This document shows positions 25,891-31,855 of a stretch of DNA of 36,337 nt, one piece after another. The DNA comes from Asaia bogorensis (GTDB taxonomy: Bacteria > Pseudomonadota > Alphaproteobacteria > Acetobacterales > Acetobacteraceae). Position 1 is the first letter of the stretch, and each line of letters starts with the position of its first letter. The notes beneath the pieces are model-generated. The model was not told the DNA's origin. It saw only the letters and a program-made list of their open reading frames with translations, and ran no database searches. The stretch lies in NCBI GenBank assembly GCA_945874805.1, contig CAMCJI010000010.1, positions 1-36,337 on the forward strand, given 5' to 3'. Both the position numbers and the translations under genes were made by a program.

Positions 25891-26775
25891 TTACTTTCCC
25901 ACCACCGCCCCCAAAACCCGCCCCACGCTCAGCCCCGCCATCGTCCCGTCGGGGCTCACCACCGCCGCCGCCTGCGGCCCTGCCGGTGCGTAGTCGGCCA
26001 CCGACGTCGGTCCGAACAGCCCCAGCGTCCGCGCCCCTGCCGCCGCTGCCAGGTGCATCGGCCCGGAATCGTTGCCCACGAACAGGTCGCAGCGCTCCAG
26101 GCAGGCGATCGCCTCGGGGAGCGACAGCCCGTACAGCGCCACCGCCCCCGGCACCGCCCCCCGCACCGCCTCGGCCAACCCATGCTCACGCGCCCCCGGC
26201 CCGGCGAGCACGAACACCGCCGCACCCGGCAGCGGCCCCGCCCGCAACCCCGCCGCCAGTTCCACGAACCGCGCCGCCGGCCAGATCTTGTCAGATGACG
26301 CGGCAGTCGGTGCCAGCACCACGGCCTTGCGCCCCGCCGGCATCCGCGCCGCCGCTGCACGCCGCTCGGCCTCCCCGGTCCAGACGATCGGCAGCAGCGG
26401 CGGCACCAGCCCCAGAATCGCCCCGTGCTGCGCCGTCTTGTGCCCCGCCGCCCCCCGTCGCCGCAGCGCCAGCCGCCCGCGCCACAAAAACCAGCCGAGC
26501 CCCGAGCCGCGCACGTCCACCACCAGATCCCAGCGCGTCCCCACCACCGCCAGCCACAGCCGCAGCCAATGCAGGATGCTGAGCGCCTTCAGCCGATGCT
26601 TGCGCATCACGATCACCCGCCGCAGCCCCGGCATATGCTGGAACAACCCCTCGGAGATCGGCCCGCAGGCGATCGTGTACTCCGCCCCCGGATGACGCGC
26701 CTGCAAGTCCCGCAGCAGCACGCTGGAAAGCACGGTATCGCCAAGCGGTCCGGGGGCCACGAATAGAATGCGCAT
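25891..26775 (-). CDS. Glycosyltransferase family 9 (heptosyltransferase-like)
   Basis: GT9 enzymes add heptose or other sugars to the lipopolysaccharide core in the cytoplasm. The 294-residue protein starts with MRILFVAPGPLGDTVL, the N-terminal Rossmann strand and the GD motif of the family. It continues with WDLVVDVRGSGLGW and ends with the family's best marker, FVGNDSGPMHLAAAAG (232-247), followed by LGLFGPTS. It starts at ATG 26775; the frame upstream has no similarity. The gene is divergent from asnB, with 71 bp between starts. Its stop (VVGK then TAA) is embedded in the border of repeat copy 3. Which sugar is transferred cannot be said. Confidence 0.9.
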   Translation of the reverse strand: MRILFVAPGPLGDTVLSSVLLRDLQARHPGAEYTIACGPISEGLFQHMPGLRRVIVMRKHRLKALSILHWLRLWLAVVGTRWDLVVDVRGSGLGWFLWRGRLALRRRGAAGHKTAQHGAILGLVPPLLPIVWTGEAERRAAAARMPAGRKAVVLAPTAASSDKIWPAARFVELAAGLRAGPLPGAAVFVLAGPGAREHGLAEAVRGAVPGAVALYGLSLPEAIACLERCDLFVGNDSGPMHLAAAAGARTLGLFGPTSVADYAPAGPQAAAVVSPDGTMAGLSVGRVLGAVVGK

Positions 26776-26796
26776 CCCCCGCCGATAGCAGCCTTT

Positions 26797-26826
26797 TTGC
26801 CTGCCCGCACCAGGGCGTGGTAGCGA
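26797..26826 (+). promoter_or_regulatory. Candidate promoter of asnB
   Basis: TTGCCT (26797-26802) and TAGCGA (26821-26826) are 18 bp apart. They end 20 bp before the asnB ATG, in the 71-bp gap to the divergent GT9 gene. The -10 match is poor, so this is tentative. Confidence 0.25.
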
Positions 26827-26846
26827 CCCCATAAGGAGACAGCGCG

Positions 26847-28583
26847 ATGTGCGGCATTGCCGGGATGATGATGCGCGACGCCAGCCCCCCGCCGGCCGCG
26901 ACGCTCGACAGGTTGCTCGCGGCCCTGGCCCATCGCGGCCCGGACGGCGACGGCCGCCTCGTGCGCGCCAACACCGCTTTGCTGCACAACCGCCTGGCCA
27001 TCGTCGACCTCGTCACCGGCGACCAGCCGCTCTACGCCCCGTCAGGCGCGGCCCTCGTCTGCAACGGCGAGATCTACAACAACGACGAACTCCGCGCCGC
27101 CATGCCCGCCACCCCCTTCCGCACGCGGTCAGACTGCGAGCCGGCGGTCTTCCTCTACGAGCAGCACGGCCTCGCCTTCGCCGAACAGCTGCGCGGCATG
27201 TATGCCATCGCCATCCACGACCCCGCCGCCGGCCGCCTCGTCCTCGCCCGCGACCCCTTCGGCATCAAGCCGCTCTACTACACCCATACCGACACCGCGT
27301 TCGCCTTCGCCTCCGAACCCCAGGCGCTCCGCCGCGCCGGCTTCGGCACCCAAGGCGAGGTGCCGCAACCCCGCGCCGAACTCCTCCAACTCAAATTCAC
27401 CACCGGCGCCGAGACCATCTTCCCCGGCATCTTCCGCGTCCTCCCCGGCGAGACCCTGGTCGTCGAAGCCGGCCAGATCACCGCCCGCCACCGCCGCCAC
27501 GCCCTCCCGGAAGGCCCCCCCGGCCCCCCGCAATCCCGCACCGCCCTCGACCGCGTCCTGCTCGACAGCGTCACCGTCCACCTGCGCGCGGACGTCCCCT
27601 ACGGCCTCTTCCTCTCCGGCGGCATCGACTCGGCAGCCGTCCTCGCGCTGATGACCCGCGCCGCCGGCCGCATCCAGGCCCTCACCTGCGGCTGGGACGG
27701 CGTGGGCGTGGACGAAACCGCCGAAGCCATCCGCCTCGCCCGCGCCCAGGGGGCCGACGTCGAGCGCATATCGATGGGTGCCGACAGCTTCTGGGCGCTC
27801 GCCCCGCGCATCGCCGCCGCCATCGACGACCCCACCGCGGACGCCGCCGTCCTCCCCACCTGGCTCCTCGGCCAGGCCGCCCGCGCCGGCGGCCTGAAAG
27901 TCACCTTGTGCGGGGAGGGGGCAGACGAGCTGTTCGGCGGCTATACCCGCTACCGCAAGCGCCGCGCCCCCTGGCGCTGGCTCTCCCGCAAACCCCGCAG
28001 CAAAGGCGTCCTCGGCGACCCGCCCGGCCTCACCGGCTGGCGCGACGGCCTCGCCCGCGCCGAAGCCGCAAACCCGCACGGCCGCACCCCGCTGCAACAG
28101 GCCCAGGCGGCGGACATCGCCGAATGGCTCCCCAACGACCTGCTGACCAAACTCGACCGCTGCCTGATGGCGCACGGCGTCGAAGGCCGCACCCCCTTCC
28201 TCGACCCCGAAGTCGCCAAATTCGCCTTCCCCCTGCCAGACGCCCAGAAAGCCGGGCTGCGCTTCGGCAAGGTCCTCCTGCGCGACTGGCTCGCCCACAG
28301 CTTCCCCGAAGCCGGCGCCTACGCCCGCAAAAAAGGCTTCAAACCCCCGGTCGGCCAGTGGATGCAGGCCCGCGCCACAACCCTCGCCCCCCTGGTCGCG
28401 GCCCAACCCGGCATCGCCGCCTGCATCGATGCCGCTACCGTCACCGCCAGCTTCGAAGGCGCCGGCCAAAACTCACAACCTGCCTGGAGCCTGCTGTTCT
28501 ACGCCCTCTGGCACAGCCACCACATCCTCGGCCTGCCCAGCGACGGCAGCATCGCCGATGTCCTCAGTCAGGCCAGGAAGTGA
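26847..28583 (+). CDS. asnB: Asparagine synthetase (glutamine-hydrolysing)
   Basis: Makes asparagine from aspartate, ATP and glutamine, or amidates another carboxylate in specialised members. The 578-residue protein begins with catalytic Cys2 in MCGIAGMMM. The N-terminal glutaminase domain has AHRGPDGDG, NRLAIVDL, CNGEIYN and ARDPFGIKPLYY. The synthetase domain has the PP-loop FLSGGIDSAAVL (about 253-264), TLCGEGADELFGGY and DLLTKLDRCLMAHGVEGRTPFLD. AAGGAG precedes the ATG well. The location beside a GT9 gene would also suit the AsnB-like enzymes of polysaccharide clusters, but sequence alone does not decide. The stop lies in AGGAAGTGAAGG, the border of repeat copy 4. Confidence 0.93.
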   Translation: MCGIAGMMMRDASPPPAATLDRLLAALAHRGPDGDGRLVRANTALLHNRLAIVDLVTGDQPLYAPSGAALVCNGEIYNNDELRAAMPATPFRTRSDCEPAVFLYEQHGLAFAEQLRGMYAIAIHDPAAGRLVLARDPFGIKPLYYTHTDTAFAFASEPQALRRAGFGTQGEVPQPRAELLQLKFTTGAETIFPGIFRVLPGETLVVEAGQITARHRRHALPEGPPGPPQSRTALDRVLLDSVTVHLRADVPYGLFLSGGIDSAAVLALMTRAAGRIQALTCGWDGVGVDETAEAIRLARAQGADVERISMGADSFWALAPRIAAAIDDPTADAAVLPTWLLGQAARAGGLKVTLCGEGADELFGGYTRYRKRRAPWRWLSRKPRSKGVLGDPPGLTGWRDGLARAEAANPHGRTPLQQAQAADIAEWLPNDLLTKLDRCLMAHGVEGRTPFLDPEVAKFAFPLPDAQKAGLRFGKVLLRDWLAHSFPEAGAYARKKGFKPPVGQWMQARATTLAPLVAAQPGIAACIDAATVTASFEGAGQNSQPAWSLLFYALWHSHHILGLPSDGSIADVLSQARK

Positions 28584-28591
28584 AGGCAAGC

Positions 28592-28851
28592 GCGTTCTTT
28601 TTTGAAAAAAAGAACCAAAAAACTTTCATTCGTTTTTGGTAGGGCGGAAAAGCTCAGCGCCTTCCGCCACTAACGGCATCAAACAGGCGTATTGTCCTTG
28701 GCATGAGCGGTCTCCTGGCTTCGCCGCCAGGCCGCAAAGACCGTGGAAGGCCCGGCGAAGCCCAAAACCCCCCCTCACCAGCGCCCACTCCGCGAGCCAC
28801 CCCCACCCAAGTCCAAAAAGTTTTTTGCTTCTTTTTTTCAAAAAAGAAGAC
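28592..28851. repeat. Nested inverted-repeat intergenic element, copy 4 (compensatory stem change)
   Basis: Occupies most of the 310 bp between asnB and the gene at 28894; no gene is visible there. The left hairpin reads GTTCTTTTTT, G, AAAAAAAGAAC (28594-28615): compared with other copies the outer C-G pair has become G-C, so both bases changed and pairing is kept. The right hairpin is CTTCTTTTTT (28828-28837)/AAAAAAGAAG (28840-28849). The inner stem GGCTTCGCCG (28717-28726)/CGGCGAAGCC (28753-28762) again has a 26-nt loop. About 70 bases (28636-28705) between left arm and inner stem are unique to this copy. It is the only copy followed by a gene in the same direction. Confidence 0.85.
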
Positions 28852-28866
28852 TCTTCCCTTGCCTTT

Positions 28867-28887
28867 TAACTAACAACTCGTTAGTTA
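28867..28887. promoter_or_regulatory. Palindromic operator-like site before the gene at 28894
   Basis: TAACTAAC (28867-28874) and GTTAGTTA (28880-28887) form a perfect 8-bp inverted repeat with a 5-nt centre. It lies 6 bp before the ATG and is strikingly AT-rich here. The size and form resemble TetR-family operators. A TTATAC at 28885-28890 overlaps its right half and could be a -10 box. No regulator gene is adjacent. Confidence 0.45.
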
Positions 28888-28893
28888 TACCCC

Positions 28894-29478
28894 ATGCATT
28901 CCCCCACCTCCCTCAGCGAGAACCTCGCCCGCACTGGCGATCTTCTCCGTGAGAAGGTCGGTCAGCACGCCGTGAAGTTCCGCGCCCTCGCGCCGCTGAT
29001 TCTGCTGGTGTGGAACCGCATCTGCCGCCTGCGCAATCGCTTCACCCGGCTGATGCTGCTGTGGGAGCGTGGCCAACTCCCCACCCCCCGCCCGAGGGCC
29101 AAGCGCCCAAGCCAGCCCCACCCGAAGCCCGAACTCCGTCTCCCCACCGGCAAGATGTGGCTGGTCAAGCTTGTCCCGTTCACCGCCGAGAATATCGGCC
29201 ATATCGAGGGCCTGCTGAACGATCCGGATATCAAAGCCCTTGTCGCCGCCCACCCCCAGGCCGGCCGGATCCTGCGCCCCTGGGCCAGGATGTTCGGCAT
29301 CGCTTTGCCAGACCACCTGAAACTCCCCCCGCGCGCCCCGCGCAAGCCCAGGCCGCCGAAGCCGCGCCGGCCGAAGATCGACCTGTCCGATCTCCGCCCC
29401 ATCGCCATCCGCTTCATTCCGCCGAAAGACCGCGCCCGCCTGCGCCGCCAGGGCCTGCGCTTAAAAAAAGGCCCGTGA
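28894..29478 (+). CDS. Basic Pro/Arg-rich hypothetical protein
   Basis: A 194-residue protein not assigned to any family. The N-terminal 60 residues are amphipathic with a short hydrophobic patch (FRALAPLILLVWNRICRL). A Pro/Lys-rich linker (PRPRAKRPSQPHPKPE) follows. A compact central segment of about 50 residues (MWLVKLVPFTAENIGHIEGL, then LLNDPDIKALVAAHPQAG) may be a folded domain. The C terminus is very basic (RAPRKPRPPKPRRPKID). It might bind nucleic acid or membranes, but nothing proves it. Translation would start 6 bp after the palindrome at 28867-28887, leaving no room for a normal ribosome binding site. A hairpin with an AT-rich tail follows the stop. Confidence 0.6.
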   Translation: MHSPTSLSENLARTGDLLREKVGQHAVKFRALAPLILLVWNRICRLRNRFTRLMLLWERGQLPTPRPRAKRPSQPHPKPELRLPTGKMWLVKLVPFTAENIGHIEGLLNDPDIKALVAAHPQAGRILRPWARMFGIALPDHLKLPPRAPRKPRPPKPRRPKIDLSDLRPIAIRFIPPKDRARLRRQGLRLKKGP

Positions 29479-29508
29479 GGGCAGGGGAGACCCGCGCCCT
29501 ATATTATT
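29478..29508 (+). terminator. Hairpin with AT-rich tail behind the gene at 28894
   Basis: AGGGC (29478-29482) pairs with GCCCT (29496-29500). An inner GGG/CCC pair and a GAGA loop lie between them, and ATATTATT follows directly. This is close to a classic intrinsic terminator for the plus strand, between convergent genes that end at 29478 and 29521. Confidence 0.45.
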
Positions 29509-29520
29509 CCGATATAACAA

Positions 29521-30390
29521 CTAAACCCGTCCAAGCTCAAAGACATCCCCCTCGGCCGCCGCCACCAGCCGCACCCCGGCCTCGCCGAACGGCCCGGCTT
29601 GCAGCCCGGCCATTGCCACGTCGAGTGCCGCGTCGGACCGGTTGGGATCGTGATGCGTCATTGCGACCGTCCCCACCCCGGCCAGCGCCGCCATCCGGGC
29701 GGCGTATTCATGCGTGCCGTGCCCCCAGCCGGCATGGCCGGGATACTCCGCGGCGGTGTACTGCGCGTCATGCACGACCAGATCGGCGCCGGCGAGAAAA
29801 TCCGCATGCCGCGCATCCGCCCCGCGCACCTGGCCCAGCCCGCCGGCCAGCCCGGGATCGAACGGCTCGTGATCGCAGGCATAAACCACCGCCGCCCCAT
29901 CCGCTTCGAGCCGGTAGCCGAGCGTGGGGGCGGCGTGGTGCAGCATCTGCGCCTGCACCCGCACCCCCTCGATCTCGAACCGCCCTTCCTCCAGTGCATG
30001 AAACCGGATCGTCGCCCGCATATCCGCCAGCTTCACCGGAAAAAATGGCGCCTGCATCTGTGCCGACAGGATCTCCCGCAGCGTGTGCCCGGCATCGCGC
30101 GGCGCATAGATGTCCCACTCCCCCCCGGCCATCCACAGCGGCGCGAAGAACGGCAGGCCCTGGATATGATCCCAATGCGTATGCGTGATCAGCAGATGCC
30201 CCCGCATCTTCGGCCCCAACCGCTCGGTCAGCGCGTGGCCGAGGTCATGCGCCCCGGTCCCGGCATCCAGTACGATCAACGCGCCGGACCCCGTCACCAC
30301 CTCCAGGCAGGAAGTATTGCCCCCATGCCGCAACGTCGCCGGCCCCGGCTTGGGGATGGAGCCGCGGGTTCCCCAGAAGCGAACCTGCAT
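29521..30390 (-). CDS. MBL-fold metallo-hydrolase (possible cyclic nucleotide phosphodiesterase)
   Basis: A 289-residue metallo-beta-lactamase-fold enzyme. It begins with MQVRFWGTRGSIPKPGP, the GTRGS-type start of the RNase Z/PhnP/class II phosphodiesterase-like branch. The zinc motif is HTHWDH (70-75); further ligands are probably in LHHAAPTLGYRL, CDHE and VHDAQY, with a final histidine in MTHHDP. The ATG at 30390 shares its A with the TGA of the adenylate cyclase gene (TGATG), so the two are translationally coupled. Because it is tied to a cyclase and a cNMP-binding protein, hydrolysis of cAMP is an attractive role, but that is inference from context. The longer upstream frame is not coding. 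Confidence 0.85.
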   Translation of the reverse strand: MQVRFWGTRGSIPKPGPATLRHGGNTSCLEVVTGSGALIVLDAGTGAHDLGHALTERLGPKMRGHLLITHTHWDHIQGLPFFAPLWMAGGEWDIYAPRDAGHTLREILSAQMQAPFFPVKLADMRATIRFHALEEGRFEIEGVRVQAQMLHHAAPTLGYRLEADGAAVVYACDHEPFDPGLAGGLGQVRGADARHADFLAGADLVVHDAQYTAAEYPGHAGWGHGTHEYAARMAALAGVGTVAMTHHDPNRSDAALDVAMAGLQAGPFGEAGVRLVAAAEGDVFELGRV

Positions 30391-31289
30391 CAGTTGGCCA
30401 GATCGTAGCGCACACGCACATTCGACCCCGGCGAGGGCTCTTCCCCCAACCCCAGCGTCCCCGAACCGCGCAGCTCGCAGGCATCGCGATGCACAAACGT
30501 CGAAAACCCGCCATCCGGCAGCACAAAGGTGCCGTTGGCGCTCTGATCGGTCAGCAACACCCGCCCCTGCCGCAACTCGATCTTGGCATGCTGGCGGGAG
30601 ACGCGGGCAAACGGCACGGTCAGGCTGACCTCGTCGCTGCGTCCCAGCGTCAAGGCCGGATTGCGCTCGGAGAGCTCCACGCGCACGCGGCCCGCGCTGA
30701 GCACCATCCGCAAGCCGCCCGCCGGCCGCACAGCGGCCTTGGGCAGCGGCGCGGCCCGCATCGTCGTCGCCTCCTCGGCCTGCCAGACCACCTCGCAGAT
30801 CTCCACCGGCTCCGCCTTGCCCTTGACCTCGATCCAGCCGATCTGCCGGCAATTGTTCTGCCAGGACCCGCGCAGCTGCGCGACGGTCGTGCCGGTGGTC
30901 AATATCTCACCGCCCTTCGCCTGACTGGTCATCCGTGCCGCGACATTCACCGCATCGCCGAACACATCGCCCGAGACCGCGACCACCTGGCCGTGATGCA
31001 TCCCCACCTTGATCGCCATCCGTCTGCCGCCCGCCGGCGGCATCCCGGTCACCGCATCCTGCATCGCCACCGCGGCGGCCACTGCGATGTCCGGGGCAGG
31101 GAAGGTGGCCATCAGCTCGTCGCCGATCGTCTTCACCACCGTGCCGCCATGCTGCAGAGTCGCCCGCGCCAGCACGGCCAGGCAGCCGGCGACGACCTCG
31201 CGCGCCTGCTGATCGCCCAGCGTCTCATAGAGCCGCGTGCTGCCGGAGATATCCGCAAACAGGATCGCCAGCGTGGTTTCGGCGGCCAT
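30390..31289 (-). CDS. Class III adenylate cyclase catalytic domain fused to a C-terminal FHA domain
   Basis: A 299-residue soluble protein. The cyclase homology domain (about 5-165) has metal-binding Asp13 (FADISGST) and Asp57 (VVKTIGDELMATF), with Lys53 and Asp108 (SGDVFGDAVNVAARM) at the base-recognition positions, which favours ATP as substrate. After a linker, an FHA domain (about 203-299) has GR (216-217), SRQH (231-234) and NG (252-253), so it should bind a phosphothreonine partner. ATG 31289 is preceded by GGGGAGAG; an in-frame TTG at 31316 is less likely. It overlaps the MBL hydrolase by one base and follows the cNMP-binding gene after 73 bp. FHA-cyclase fusions link cAMP production to protein phosphorylation. 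Confidence 0.9.
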   Translation of the reverse strand: MAAETTLAILFADISGSTRLYETLGDQQAREVVAGCLAVLARATLQHGGTVVKTIGDELMATFPAPDIAVAAAVAMQDAVTGMPPAGGRRMAIKVGMHHGQVVAVSGDVFGDAVNVAARMTSQAKGGEILTTGTTVAQLRGSWQNNCRQIGWIEVKGKAEPVEICEVVWQAEEATTMRAAPLPKAAVRPAGGLRMVLSAGRVRVELSERNPALTLGRSDEVSLTVPFARVSRQHAKIELRQGRVLLTDQSANGTFVLPDGGFSTFVHRDACELRGSGTLGLGEEPSPGSNVRVRYDLAN

Positions 31290-31362
31290 CACACTCTCCC
31301 CGCACCTGCATCGCAAACCAGATCGTTACACCCCCGCCTGCGTCGAGGCCAGCCGTATCGCA

Positions 31363-31830
31363 TCACCCGCCCGCCCGCTTCAGCGCCTCGCGCGTGCTGG
31401 CCAATTCCCGGTTCGCCCGGTTGAGCCGCAGCGCCAGCACCCGGATGATCGCCACCGCCATATCCGGCGCATGGCGCAGCATATCGAGCAGCTGCGGCTT
31501 GCTGATCATCAGCGCATCCAGCGCCCCGCGGGCGCGGACGGTGGCGGTGCGCGGCAGGTCGCACAGAATGGCGATCTCGCCGACGATCTCGTGCCGGCCC
31601 AGCTCGGCCAGCACGATCTCCTGGTCCCCCGCGATCAGCACCACCTCGGCGGTGCCGTTGATCACCACATAGGCGGCATCCCCGTCCTCGCCCTGATGGA
31701 ACAGCACCTGCCGGTCCTCGAACATCAGGCGCTTGGAGGTGAAGGCGAGCAGGCGCAGGTTCGCCGTCTCCACCGAATCGAACAGCGGCACCCGCCGAAG
31801 CACTTCCAGGTCCTGTTGCAGGCTGCTCAC
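31363..31830 (-). CDS. Stand-alone cyclic nucleotide-binding domain protein
   Basis: A 155-residue protein consisting almost wholly of a CRP-like cNMP-binding beta-roll. The phosphate-binding cassette is GEIAILCDLPRTATV (84-98), with Glu85 and Arg94 as ribose and phosphate contacts. The segment LFHQGEDGDAAYVVINGTAEV is the usual early part of the roll. A C-terminal helix (about 115-150) replaces the DNA-binding domain of CRP, so it is not a transcription factor by itself. It starts at a GTG (31830) with GGGAGAG upstream, 25 bp behind the degenerate ABC gene. It probably senses cAMP made by the downstream cyclase and may act on the ABC-like protein (inference). Confidence 0.88.
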   Translation of the reverse strand: MSSLQQDLEVLRRVPLFDSVETANLRLLAFTSKRLMFEDRQVLFHQGEDGDAAYVVINGTAEVVLIAGDQEIVLAELGRHEIVGEIAILCDLPRTATVRARGALDALMISKPQLLDMLRHAPDMAVAIIRVLALRLNRANRELASTREALKRAGG

Positions 31831-31855
31831 GCGCGATCTCTCCCGATATCCGTTC

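Noticed and set aside
26849-28642. A 597-codon plus-strand frame overlapping asnB
   Set aside because: Arg/Pro-rich shadow of asnB in another frame; asnB has all family motifs.
13088-28851. The A/T-rich inverted repeats as insertion sequence ends
   Set aside because: Copies are only 188-260 bp, encode no transposase, and I could not identify target-site duplications. A MITE origin remains possible but is not shown.
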